64,000 bases of DNA from Kocuria marina. GTDB taxonomy: Bacteria > Actinomycetota > Actinomycetes > Actinomycetales > Micrococcaceae. Below are positions 1 through 9,912 of this stretch, one piece after another. Below the pieces are notes generated by a model. That model was not told where the DNA came from, ran no database searches, and was given only the letters and a program-made list of their open reading frames with translations. The DNA lies in NCBI RefSeq assembly GCF_000786655.1, contig NZ_JROM01000055.1, positions 62,001 through 126,000 on the forward strand, read 5' to 3'. The translations under genes and the position numbers were made by a program. Each line of letters begins with the position of its first letter. The stretch's first letter is position 1.

Positions 1-681
1 CGGGGACTTCTTCCGCCCGTCCGGAGGGGTGTCCAGGCACATCGCCCGCAGCCGGCCCACGAACTCGTGGATCCGGCGCGGTTCCACGAGGTGCTCCGAG
101 GCCTCGGACGCCAACTGCATGAGACCCGTGGTGAGCGTGGATGCGGCGGGCACGGTCGCGGGCAACGGGCCGTCCCAGCTCTGCACGAGGTCGTGCGCGA
201 GCTGCCATGCCTGGGCCTGACCGAGCAGGACGGTGTCCGATTCCACGCCCAGCCGCAGCCCGTAACTGCGTACGAGCGAGTTCGCGTAGGAGTGGTACGT
301 GCTGACCGTGGGCTCCTGCGCGGCGGCCGGGGCGTCGTCGTCCTCGGGCTCGTCGATGAGGCCCGCGCGGCGCAGGTTCCGCAGCTTCTGGTTGATCCGC
401 TGGGACAGCTCACCCGCGGCCTTGCGCGTGAACGTGACACCGAGGATCTCGTCCGGGCGGGCCAGTCCGTTGGCCACGAGCCACGCGACGCGATCGGACA
501 TGGTGGTCGTCTTGCCGGAACCCGCGCCCGCCACGACCAGCCGTGGGGTCAACGGGGACGCGATCACCGCGGCCTGTTGCTCGGTGGGTGGGAAGTCCCC
601 GAGCGCCTCCGCGATCTCGTACGGGGAGTACCGGACGTCCTGCGGAGTGCGGGACTGGGGGACGGAATCCTGCTGGGTCAT
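1..681 (-). CDS. adnB: AdnB-like UvrD/Rep-family DNA helicase, N-terminal part (truncated by window edge)
   Basis: This is the start of a superfamily 1 helicase; the 3' end lies outside the window. Reading from the ATG at 679-681, a Q-motif region (FPPTEQQAAVIASP) is followed by an intact Walker A (GAGSGKTTT). Next come motif Ia (GVTFTRKAAGEL) and motif Ib (STYHSYANSLV), the usual UvrD/RecB order. The start overlaps the stop of the upstream adnA gene (TGA at 678-680) by an ATGA junction, so the two are co-translated. In actinobacteria, AdnA and AdnB form a heterodimeric helicase-nuclease that resects double-strand breaks, and AdnB is the main motor. A nuclease domain is expected at its C-terminus but cannot be seen here. 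Confidence 0.85.
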   Translation of the reverse strand, partial: MTQQDSVPQSRTPQDVRYSPYEIAEALGDFPPTEQQAAVIASPLTPRLVVAGAGSGKTTTMSDRVAWLVANGLARPDEILGVTFTRKAAGELSQRINQKLRNLRRAGLIDEPEDDDAPAAAQEPTVSTYHSYANSLVRSYGLRLGVESDTVLLGQAQAWQLAHDLVQSWDGPLPATVPAASTLTTGLMQLASEASEHLVEPRRIHEFVGRLRAMCLDTPPDGRKKSP

Positions 682-3600
682 TTCTCCGTGACCTGCCTTC
701 CCTGGGCGCACAGCGGGCACAGCCACGGGACGGAGCACCGGATCCCGAATCCGGCCTCCTGGTCCGCGGTGTGCCGCGCTTCGAATCGGGTGCCCGCCAC
801 GAGGAGGGCCGCTTGCGTGATGAGGTCCCGTGCCCAGCGATGTTCCTCGTCCAGGGGGTCCTGGAGTTGCACACCGGGCGATGCCGCGGGGCCGCCGAGC
901 TGGACGAGCAGCGCTCCCCCGGGTTGGGCCGACACGGCGCCCTCGGGGAGCTCGATGCGTTCCGGGCGTCGGGCTTCATGCAGGTCCTCGGTGCGGGAGG
1001 CCTCCTGCATGGCCCGCCCGGCACCGGCCTGCAGGGCCACCTGATACGCGCCCAGCTGCGGGTGCTCGGGGATGTCCTTCTTGGTCGGCTGGTGTTTGCC
1101 GGTCTTGAGGTCTACGACGACGTGGCGCCCGTGGGCGTCCACCTCGAGCCGGTCCACGCGCCCGGTCAGCAGGGCGTCCCGGGCCTCGCTGCGCACGAGG
1201 ACCTCGAAACTGCCCTCCACCGAGACGAGCTCGCGCCCGTGCTCGGAGCGCATCTCCCGCGAATACTGCGCGAACTTACGCAACATCTTCTCCGCGCGTT
1301 CGAGCTCCTGCTCCCCCGTCCAGCCGTGGGGCATGCCCAGGGAGGGCCAGCGGCGGCGCAGGTGCGCGATCAACTCGACACTGTCGGCGTCCGGGAGGTG
1401 CTCGGCGATGTCGTGCACGAGCGTTCCCAGGCTGCGCCGCAGATCGGTCACCTCGGTGGCATGGGCCTCGCTCACGAACCAGTCGAGCGGGCTGCGGTGG
1501 ATGGTCTCGATCTTGGACGAGGACACGCGTACCGCCTCGTCCGGTGCGAACAGTGCTTCCTCGGTGGATAGTGCGTTGCGGCCCCACCACTGCTCGGGTG
1601 CAGCGCCCGGTACGGGCTCTGCGAGTGCGGCGAAATCATGCAGCAGACGCGCGGCGGCCTCGCGTTCGTGGGCGGCCGCGTCCGGTTGCTGCACGGTGCG
1701 GCGCAGCGCACCCGTGAGCTGGCGCAACGTGAGGGGTTCGGGTGCGCTCAGTTCCTCGACGGAGATGCCGGGATCGTCGCGGCTCCCACCGGCCACGAGG
1801 TCCACGAACTCGGACGGTTGCTCGTCCTGGCTGGCCACCGCGGTGACCGTGAGGCCGGCCGTGGCGCGGGAGACGGCCGTGGCGAACTGCCGCAGTTCGT
1901 CGAAGCGCACCTGCCGCAACCGATCCACCGCGCTCAACTGTGTGGCCTGTTCCGGCCCGTGGTCCAGGGCATCGGTGAGCACGTCCGTTCCCAGTAACTG
2001 ACCGCGCAGGGCGGTGTTGGGCCACACCCCCTGTTGCACCCCGGCGACGACCACGTGCGCCCACTGCCGCCCCGCCGACCCCGCGGGGGTCATCACGGAG
2101 ACGTTGTCCTCCGCGGGTGCTCGGGCCGCGAGGGTGTCCATGGGCAGCTCCTGGTGGTCCATGTAGTCCATGAACGCGCGCGCCGTGGCGCCTGGGACCT
2201 GGTCCACGAACCGCTCGGCGGCCTCGAACAGCCCCACGACGGCGTCCAGGTCCCGGTCCGCTCGCACGGCCTCCGCTCCCCCGGCCAGGGCACGACGCCG
2301 CCAGCGCGGCGCGACCCCTGACGCGTCCCACAGGGCCCACAGCACGGATTCGGCGGTGGCGCCGGGCTCGTCCAGCGCCTCCTGACCGGCCTGGAGCATG
2401 TCCGCGACGCGCGCCGCCGAGTCCGAGTGCACCTCCGCGAGCTCGAGCAACACACCGTCGGCAAGCGCTTGAACCAGGAGATCGTCGCTCGTACGTCCAC
2501 CACCGGTACGCAGTTCGTAACCGCGCAGTTTCTGGCGGATCCGGCGCACCTCCATGGGGGACGCCCCGCCGATCCGCGACGTCAACAGGGCCACCGCGGC
2601 ACTGGCCGTGAGCATGGATCGGTGGGCGGCCCGCTCACGGTCCGCGTCCTCGGCCCCGGAATCCGAGCCGGCCCCCTCGGAGTCGGTCTCGGCAGTAAGG
2701 CCCGCCCCCTCGACCCCGGCTTCCGACGTGCGGCCGACATCCTCAGCGTCGGCCTCAGAGCCCTCCACCGTCGTTTCGGGACGGGAATCGGGATCGTCGC
2801 CCGGCTGCCCGTCCCGGCCCGGGGCGGCCCCCTGTGCTTCCTGATCAAGGGCTCCGTCCGGTTCCGCGACCGCATCCTGCGCCGCGAGCAACAAGCGCAG
2901 GGCATGCAGCAGCGGGATCACGGCGGGTTCCTCGCGCAGCGGGGTCTCGGCGGCGGACGTGGTCGTGGGGACGCCCAGCGCCGACAACTGCCGGGTCAGC
3001 GCCGACAACTGGGAACCGCTGCGCACGATCACCGCCATGTCCCGGTAGGGAACACCGTGCAACACATGCAAACGCAAGAAGTGGTCCGCGCACCACCGCG
3101 CCTGGGCGGTGGGCGAATCGAAGAGCGCCGCGCGCACCGAACCCGGTGCTGCGGCGTCGTCGGCGGCGTGGAGGTCGTCGACAGAGTGGGCGTCCTCGGC
3201 GGCGTAGGTGTCCCCCGCGGGGTGAGACGCGTGGTCCTCAGCCGCACGGGGTTGCTCGGGTGCGCGCTGGACGCGCGCCCCCGGCACGACCGAGATGGCC
3301 CGGGCCACACGCTGCCACGCCTCGTTGACCCGCAGTGGCATGCGGTGACTCGTGCCCAGCTGCAAGCGCTGCACGGGACGAGCAGGGGTGCCCACCCGGT
3401 CCTCGAGCGTGCGCAACAGGTCCGGGCGGGCGCCGCGGAACCCCTGGACGGTGGTGTCCGGGTTGGCGGTGAACACGGCGTCCCGCCCCCGGGTGAGTAC
3501 CCCGATGAGCCGGTGCGCGGATGGGGTGGCGTCCTGGAGGTCGTCCACGAGCACGACGTCCAGCCGGTCCTGCTCCCGGGCGAGAAAATCCGGGTTCTCC

Positions 3601-4325
3601 TCGAGGACGCGGGCCGCGCGGTCCACGAGCTCGGACGGGTCGAAGGCATTGGGCATGCGCAGGGCACGGATCTGCTGGTACTCGGCGCGGAACGCCGCCG
3701 CGCTGCGCCATTCCGGGCGGCCGAGGGGCTGCGCCCAGCGCGCCAGGACGTCTGGAGCCAGGCGGTACTCGTTCATGCGGTCGAACAGCTCGCGCAACTC
3801 GCCGCGGAAGCCGCGCGTCCCGAGGGCCTGATCGAGCTCGGCGGGCCACACCACGGGGCTGCCGTACCCGGCGGCGTGCCCGCGCATCATCTCCGCGAGG
3901 AACGCGTCCTGTTCCGGTCCGGACAACAACACGGGCGTGGTGGTGACCCCGGGTAACAGGTCCTGGGCTTGGGCGCGGCGCAGGACGTCGAACGCGTATG
4001 CCTGCCACGCGCGAACGAGCGGCGTGCTGATGGTCGCGCGCGCACGGCGGCTGATCTCATCCCGCAGCGTGGCCGCCAGTTCGCGCGACGGCGCGAGCAC
4101 GAGCAGGCGCTGCGGATCGGCTCCCTCGACGATCCGTCGCACCGCACCCTCCACGGTCACCGTGCTGCGCCCCGTCCCGGGCGCTCCCAGCACGAGGACC
4201 GGCCCGTGCCCGGCCGGCAGCTCCACGACGGTGCGCTGCGCGGGGTCCAACTCCGGCTCCGCCCCGCCGGATTCGACGCCGCGGGGCGGGAGGACGCGCC
4301 AGGACGGTTCACGCTGCGTTCGCAT
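678..4325 (-). CDS. adnA: AdnA-like ATP-dependent helicase-nuclease subunit
   Basis: The protein has 1215 residues, long for the family. The N-terminal half is a UvrD-like motor. Its Walker A reads GAPGTGRST at residues 47-55, with Arg in place of the invariant Lys. Motif II reads VDDLQDAT near 260-267, where the family usually has DEFQD. A low-complexity insert rich in Glu, Asp, Gly and Ala occupies about residues 480-570. The C-terminus carries a RecB-type nuclease: GRVDRLEVD, VVDLKTGK and QLGAYQVA from about residue 1055. A Cys pair (CPLC) follows near the end, with an earlier Cys, as in iron-sulfur nucleases. The gene overlaps adnB by 4 bp. Known role: end resection in double-strand break repair. 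The motif changes suggest the AdnA ATPase is weak or lost, leaving AdnB as the motor. Confidence 0.85.
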   Translation of the reverse strand: MRTQREPSWRVLPPRGVESGGAEPELDPAQRTVVELPAGHGPVLVLGAPGTGRSTVTVEGAVRRIVEGADPQRLLVLAPSRELAATLRDEISRRARATISTPLVRAWQAYAFDVLRRAQAQDLLPGVTTTPVLLSGPEQDAFLAEMMRGHAAGYGSPVVWPAELDQALGTRGFRGELRELFDRMNEYRLAPDVLARWAQPLGRPEWRSAAAFRAEYQQIRALRMPNAFDPSELVDRAARVLEENPDFLAREQDRLDVVLVDDLQDATPSAHRLIGVLTRGRDAVFTANPDTTVQGFRGARPDLLRTLEDRVGTPARPVQRLQLGTSHRMPLRVNEAWQRVARAISVVPGARVQRAPEQPRAAEDHASHPAGDTYAAEDAHSVDDLHAADDAAAPGSVRAALFDSPTAQARWCADHFLRLHVLHGVPYRDMAVIVRSGSQLSALTRQLSALGVPTTTSAAETPLREEPAVIPLLHALRLLLAAQDAVAEPDGALDQEAQGAAPGRDGQPGDDPDSRPETTVEGSEADAEDVGRTSEAGVEGAGLTAETDSEGAGSDSGAEDADRERAAHRSMLTASAAVALLTSRIGGASPMEVRRIRQKLRGYELRTGGGRTSDDLLVQALADGVLLELAEVHSDSAARVADMLQAGQEALDEPGATAESVLWALWDASGVAPRWRRRALAGGAEAVRADRDLDAVVGLFEAAERFVDQVPGATARAFMDYMDHQELPMDTLAARAPAEDNVSVMTPAGSAGRQWAHVVVAGVQQGVWPNTALRGQLLGTDVLTDALDHGPEQATQLSAVDRLRQVRFDELRQFATAVSRATAGLTVTAVASQDEQPSEFVDLVAGGSRDDPGISVEELSAPEPLTLRQLTGALRRTVQQPDAAAHEREAAARLLHDFAALAEPVPGAAPEQWWGRNALSTEEALFAPDEAVRVSSSKIETIHRSPLDWFVSEAHATEVTDLRRSLGTLVHDIAEHLPDADSVELIAHLRRRWPSLGMPHGWTGEQELERAEKMLRKFAQYSREMRSEHGRELVSVEGSFEVLVRSEARDALLTGRVDRLEVDAHGRHVVVDLKTGKHQPTKKDIPEHPQLGAYQVALQAGAGRAMQEASRTEDLHEARRPERIELPEGAVSAQPGGALLVQLGGPAASPGVQLQDPLDEEHRWARDLITQAALLVAGTRFEARHTADQEAGFGIRCSVPWLCPLCAQGRQVTEK

Positions 4326-4330
4326 GTGGT

Positions 4331-4348
4331 GATCACATCACGGTGATC
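4331..4348. promoter_or_regulatory. Inverted repeat between adnA and the exonuclease gene
   Basis: GATCAC, six bases, then GTGATC lies 5 bp upstream of the adnA start codon in the 66-bp divergent intergenic region. It could be an operator shared by the two repair genes. It does not look like a LexA box, and no regulator is assigned. Confidence 0.3.
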
Positions 4349-4379
4349 CGACACGCATAACGGCCCGCGCACCGACCGG

Positions 4380-4385
4380 TACCGT
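4380..4385 (+). promoter_or_regulatory. -10 element (TACCGT) of a predicted leaderless transcript
   Basis: TACCGT fits the TANNNT consensus and ends 6 nt before the ATG at 4392. No Shine-Dalgarno sequence is visible, so transcription probably starts at the initiation codon. Confidence 0.5.
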
Positions 4386-4391
4386 GGTCGC

Positions 4392-5408
4392 ATGGCTTCC
4401 CCGCAGCACACAGGTGACACCGAACAACCCGCCCTCTTCGACGTGCCGCCCCCGCCACCCGCGGCGGGCCCCGAGGAACCCGCCGCGCCGCAGCCCGAGC
4501 AGCCCACGCTGTTCGACGCCGCACCCGAGCCCGCGCAGGACAACGGCGCCCGCTCCGCGCCCTCTCCCGACCGCACGTCCGGAACACACGAGGCCGCCGA
4601 CGACGACGCCGCTGCGCCCGCCGAGCCGGCCGAGCCCACCGTGCCTACTGAGCCCGCAGCGCCGACCGCGCCCGCCGCAACCGGACCCCAGGGGGTAGCT
4701 CCCAGGGAGTCCGGCACGGCGCCGTCGTGGACCGCCGGAGAGCGCGCGGCGTTCGACCTCGAGACCACCGGGCGGGACCCCCAGGAGGCCAGGATCGTGA
4801 CGGCGTCGGTGGTCCTCGTGGACGCCACCGGGACCGTGACGCGGGAGTGGGAGTGGCTCGCCGATCCCGGGATCGAGATCCCCGAGGAGGCCGCCGCGGT
4901 CCACGGCGTCACGACCGAGCGGGCCCGCGCCGAGGGCCGCCCCGCCGCGGAGGTCACCGCACAACTGAACGACGTCCTGAGCGGGCTGTGGCGCGCGGGA
5001 ATCCCGGTGCTCGCGTTCAACGCCGCGTACGACCTCACCGTCCTCGCCCGCGAGAGCGAGCGCCACGGTCTGCCCGCCCCGGCCGCGATGCCCGTGCTGG
5101 ACCCGTTCGTGCTCAACAAGCAGGTGCACCGCTACCGCCGCGGCAAGCGGACCCTGGGCGCACTGTGCGAGGAGTACGGCGTGGTCCTGGATGCCGCCCA
5201 CACCTCCGCCGCGGACGCACTGGCCACCGAGCGGCTCGCCACCGCCCTGGCCGAACGGTTCGCGGAGCTCGAACGACCCGCCGAGGACCTGCACGAACTG
5301 CAGATCGGCTGGGCGGCCGAGCAAGCGGCGTCGTTGCAGGAGTACTTCCGGCGCCGGGATCCCGAGGCCGTGGTGGACGGCACGTGGCCGGTCCACCCGC
5401 GCCCCTGA
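4392..5408 (+). CDS. DEDDh-family 3'-5' exonuclease (DnaQ-like)
   Basis: The 338-residue protein has two parts. Residues 1 to about 115 are low complexity and rich in Pro, Ala and Glu. The rest is a DnaQ-type exonuclease fold. Exo I is FDLETTG with the metal-binding Asp and Glu, Exo II is FNAAYD, and Exo III has the His-x4-Asp pattern (HTSAADA), so all four acidic residues and the catalytic His are present. It is too short to be a polymerase subunit and is probably a stand-alone DNA or RNA trimming enzyme. The ATG fits a leaderless promoter. It is divergent from adnA, which suggests but does not prove a repair role. The real substrate is unknown. Confidence 0.82.
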   Translation: MASPQHTGDTEQPALFDVPPPPPAAGPEEPAAPQPEQPTLFDAAPEPAQDNGARSAPSPDRTSGTHEAADDDAAAPAEPAEPTVPTEPAAPTAPAATGPQGVAPRESGTAPSWTAGERAAFDLETTGRDPQEARIVTASVVLVDATGTVTREWEWLADPGIEIPEEAAAVHGVTTERARAEGRPAAEVTAQLNDVLSGLWRAGIPVLAFNAAYDLTVLARESERHGLPAPAAMPVLDPFVLNKQVHRYRRGKRTLGALCEEYGVVLDAAHTSAADALATERLATALAERFAELERPAEDLHELQIGWAAEQAASLQEYFRRRDPEAVVDGTWPVHPRP

Positions 5409-5487
5409 GACCGCTCAGGCCCCTGACCCCACCCGCACCGCTACCGCGACCGTCACGCACACGACCGCGGCCGTCTCAGCGGACAAA

Positions 5488-5539
5488 GACGACGGCGCGG
5501 CACCGCCGGGAACCACCCGGGCGGTACCGCGCCGTCGTC
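5488..5539. terminator. Hairpin terminator between the exonuclease gene and hemL
   Basis: A long, nearly perfect inverted repeat has arms of about 23 bp (one bulge, one mismatch) around a short AACCA loop. It lies between two convergent genes and could serve both. Confidence 0.7.
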
Positions 5540-5574
5540 GTACAGGAAAATTCGTACAGGAAAGGCGGAGCGGA

Positions 5575-6894
<1,320 letters not shown>

Positions 6895-6975
6895 GAGATC
6901 ACTTCATTCCTTTCGCCGGGAGGCTCTCCCGGTGGGACCGTGCCGCGCGACGGCGCGGGCGCGGGGGTTCTGGGG

Positions 6976-7983
6976 TTACCTGCCGTTCTCCTCGTGGAAC
7001 CAGCGAGCGAGCTCGGTCGCGTAGTAAGTCAGGATCGAGTTGGCCCCGGCACGCTTGATGGACAGCACGGACTCGAGGATCGCGGCGTCGCGGTTGATCC
7101 AGCCGTTCGCCGCGGCGGCCTCGATCATCGCGTACTCACCCGAGATCTGGTACGCCGAGACCGGCACGGGGGACGCGTCCGCGACCTCGCGCAGGATGTC
7201 CAGATAGCTCATGGCCGGCTTGACCATGACCATGTCCGCGCCCTCGTCCAGGTCCAGCTGTAGCTCCAGCAGGGCCTCCCGGCGGTTCGCAGGATCCATC
7301 TGATAGGTTTTGCGGTCACCCGTGAGCGTGGAGTCCACGGCCTCGCGGAACGGGCCGTAGAACGCGGACGAGTACTTGGCGCTGTAGGCGAGGATCGACA
7401 CGTCCTCGCGGCCCGCAGCGTCCAGTGCCGCGCGGATCACGCCCACCTGGCCGTCCATCATCCCGGAGGGTCCCAGCATGTGGGCGCCGGCCTCGGCCTG
7501 GGCCAGGCCCATACGGCCGTAGATCTCCAGGGTGCGATCGTTGTCCACTCGGCCCTGATCATCCAGCACACCGCAGTGGCCGTGATCGGTGAACTCGTCC
7601 AGGCACAGGTCCGACATGACCACGATGTCGTCCCCCACCTCGTCACGCACGGCACGGATCCCGCGGTTGAGGATGCCGTCCGGGTCCAGCGCGGCGGAGC
7701 CCTCTGCGTCGCGGGTCTGCGGGATCCCGAACAACATGAAGCCGCCCAGCCCCAGCTCCACGGCTTCGGCGGCCGCGCGCTTGAGAGAGTCCATGTTGTG
7801 CTGCACCACACCGGGCATCGAGGCCAGGGGCTGCGGCTCGTCGAGTCCTTCCTTGACGAACACGGGCAGGATCAGCTCGGACGGCGTCACGCGGGTCTCC
7901 GCGGTGAACCGGCGCATGGCCGGGGTACTGCGCAGTCTGCGGGGCCGTGATACGAGGTCGTACGACACGTCATGGTCGGTCAT
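6976..7983 (-). CDS. hemB: Delta-aminolevulinic acid dehydratase (porphobilinogen synthase)
   Basis: HemB condenses two 5-aminolevulinate molecules to porphobilinogen. The 335-residue length is typical. Both active-site Lys regions are seen: LAYSAKYSSAFYGPFR and MVKPAMSYLDIL. The metal-site segment reads DLCLDEFTDHGHCG. It is intermediate between the Cys-rich zinc type and the Asp-type magnesium enzymes, so the metal cannot be assigned from sequence. AGGAGA lies about 9 nt before the ATG. It follows hemD by 16 nt and is likely in the same transcript. Confidence 0.95.
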   Translation of the reverse strand: MTDHDVSYDLVSRPRRLRSTPAMRRFTAETRVTPSELILPVFVKEGLDEPQPLASMPGVVQHNMDSLKRAAAEAVELGLGGFMLFGIPQTRDAEGSAALDPDGILNRGIRAVRDEVGDDIVVMSDLCLDEFTDHGHCGVLDDQGRVDNDRTLEIYGRMGLAQAEAGAHMLGPSGMMDGQVGVIRAALDAAGREDVSILAYSAKYSSAFYGPFREAVDSTLTGDRKTYQMDPANRREALLELQLDLDEGADMVMVKPAMSYLDILREVADASPVPVSAYQISGEYAMIEAAAANGWINRDAAILESVLSIKRAGANSILTYYATELARWFHEENGR

Positions 7984-7999
7984 GGTTCACATCTCCTGA

Positions 8000-8971
8000 T
8001 CATCGAAATCTTTGAGTCGTCGCGGGGCGGGTCGTCGCGGGCGTCGTCGTTGCGGGCTCGGCGTGATCGTCCCGCTCCGGCGCCGAAGTGTGCGGCTCAC
8101 CCAGCGCCCGCGACACGGCGTCGGCCAGGGCCGCTGGGGTCGGTTGCGCGGAGGTCATCGGGTCGACTCCGCGGGCCCGCAGCGCGCGGGCGGTCGGTTC
8201 CCCGATCGCGATCCACGCCGTGGCGGCCGCGGGGGTTATGCCCTCCAGCAGGGCGTCCGCGCGCGACGGCGCCGTGACCACCACCGCGGCCAGCTCACCG
8301 GACGCGCACGCGGCCCGAGCGGCGTCGGCGCCCCATTCCTCGGGGGCTTCCGGTGTGGTTGCGGTCCCGGCACCGGGGGCGCGCAACGGGCGGTCCGCCG
8401 GGGCCGGGACGGTGTCGTACGCGGTGATCCGCACGACGTCGTACCCCCGCTCCCGCAGTCCGCTCACGAGGGCGTCGGACGCGAGCGCCGAGACCGGTAC
8501 GAGGGCCCGCACCGGCGCCCCGGATGCACCCGGGTGCTCCTCGGGCCACTCGGCGAGCATGCCCGCCGCGCTCGAGACGCGCGCGGGGACGAAATCCACG
8601 CCCACACCATACTCCCCCAGCGCGCGGACGGTCGCCTCGCCCACCGCGGCGACCCGCAGCGCGGGCTCACCGGCCTCGGTGCGGTGACGAGCGGAGGGCC
8701 GCCGAGCGGCGTCGAGCGCGGCACCCCACTGCGGGGTGGGGGCGACCGCGGCGAGCGCCGCCACCGTGGTCGCGGACGTCACGCACAACCACGTGGGACC
8801 GCTCGGGCCGGTGGCCTCGGCCAGCAGCTCCCGCAGTGATTCCACGTCCGACGGCAACTGGGCCTCGAGCAGGGGCGAGGCGCACGGCTCGTACCCGCGC
8901 TCCCGCAGCAGCACCGCTAGGGCGCTCGCGGAAGCGGGGTCGCGGGTGATGAGCACGCGCGCCGCGGTCAC
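8000..8971 (-). CDS. hemD: Uroporphyrinogen-III synthase
   Basis: HemD closes the linear tetrapyrrole hydroxymethylbilane into uroporphyrinogen III with inversion of ring D. The protein of 323 residues starts MTAARVLITRDP from a GTG that overlaps the hemC stop (GTGA), so translation is probably coupled. HemD is poorly conserved. The call rests on the N-terminal strand pattern, the SATTVAAL-like segment, the TAYDTVPAP segment of the second domain and the position directly after hemC. The C-terminal tail is rich in Thr and Ala and looks disordered. Confidence 0.88.
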   Translation of the reverse strand: MTAARVLITRDPASASALAVLLRERGYEPCASPLLEAQLPSDVESLRELLAEATGPSGPTWLCVTSATTVAALAAVAPTPQWGAALDAARRPSARHRTEAGEPALRVAAVGEATVRALGEYGVGVDFVPARVSSAAGMLAEWPEEHPGASGAPVRALVPVSALASDALVSGLRERGYDVVRITAYDTVPAPADRPLRAPGAGTATTPEAPEEWGADAARAACASGELAAVVVTAPSRADALLEGITPAAATAWIAIGEPTARALRARGVDPMTSAQPTPAALADAVSRALGEPHTSAPERDDHAEPATTTPATTRPATTQRFR

Positions 8972-9912
8972 AGGCTCAACCGTGCCAACCGGTCCGCGCC
9001 GTGGGCCAACAGGTCATCCGCGACCCGCTGACCGAGAGCCCGCGCGGCCTCGACCGAGGGTTCCCGCGCGGACTCCGTGCGGCGCATGACATCGGAGCCG
9101 TCCGGATTCGCCACGACGACGTCCAGTTCGAGATCACCGTCCACGAGGCGTGCGAAGGTTCCCACAGGTGCGGCGCAGCCCGCCTCGAGGCGAGCCAGCA
9201 CCGAGCGCTCCGCGGTGACCGCGAGCCGCGTGGGCAGGTGGTCCACCGCGGCCAGACCGGTCGCGAGACCCGAGTCCGCCGCGAGTTCCGCCGAGACCTC
9301 GAGCGCGAGCGCACCCTGGCCCGGGGCCGGCAGCATCCGGTGCGGATCCAGGTACTCGGTGATCCGCCCCTCGAGGCTCAGGCGCTTGAGGCCCGACGCC
9401 GCGAGCACCACGGCGTCGAGGTCCCCCGGGTCCCCGGGAGCCACGCGGTTGAGCCGCGTGCCCACGTTGCCGCGGATGTCCACGATGCGCAGGTCGGGGC
9501 GCAGGGCGCGCAACTGCGCGACGCGCCGCGGCGAGCCTGTGCCCACGGCCGCGCCCTCCGGCAGTTCGTCGAGGGTCAGACCGTCACGGGCGCACAGGGC
9601 GTCCCGCGGGTCCTCACGCTGCGGCAGCGCGGCAATGGTGAGCCCCGTGACCGCCGCGGTGGGCAGGTCCTTGAGGGAGTGCACGGCCAGGTCCACGGCG
9701 CCGTCGAGCACCTTGGACCGCAACGCCGTGGCGAAGACCCCTGTACCGCCCAACTGGGACAGCGGCCCGGTGAGCACGTCGCCCTCGGTGCGCACGGTGA
9801 CCAGTTCGTAGTCGAGTCCGCCCGCGCTGGCCACGGCCTCGGCGGCCCAGCGGCTCTGCGTCATGGCCAGCTGCGAACCGCGGGTACCCACGGTGAAATC
9901 GGCACCGCTCAT
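8968..9912 (-). CDS. hemC: Hydroxymethylbilane synthase (porphobilinogen deaminase)
   Basis: HemC joins four porphobilinogen units into hydroxymethylbilane. The protein has 314 residues from the ATG at 9912 (start FTVGTRGSQLAMTQS, the family hallmark). Upstream in-frame codons would run into cpfC and are rejected. The dipyrromethane cofactor Cys lies in LEAGCAAPVG, and VHSLKDLPT is intact. The start overlaps the cpfC stop by ATGA and the stop overlaps hemD by GTGA, so cpfC-hemC-hemD look translationally coupled. Confidence 0.95.
   Translation of the reverse strand: MSGADFTVGTRGSQLAMTQSRWAAEAVASAGGLDYELVTVRTEGDVLTGPLSQLGGTGVFATALRSKVLDGAVDLAVHSLKDLPTAAVTGLTIAALPQREDPRDALCARDGLTLDELPEGAAVGTGSPRRVAQLRALRPDLRIVDIRGNVGTRLNRVAPGDPGDLDAVVLAASGLKRLSLEGRITEYLDPHRMLPAPGQGALALEVSAELAADSGLATGLAAVDHLPTRLAVTAERSVLARLEAGCAAPVGTFARLVDGDLELDVVVANPDGSDVMRRTESAREPSVEAARALGQRVADDLLAHGADRLARLSL

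Noticed and set aside
2427-3956. A 509-codon plus-strand frame inside adnA
   Set aside because: It is a shadow frame in GC-rich DNA with no family motif, while the minus strand encodes clear helicase and nuclease motifs.
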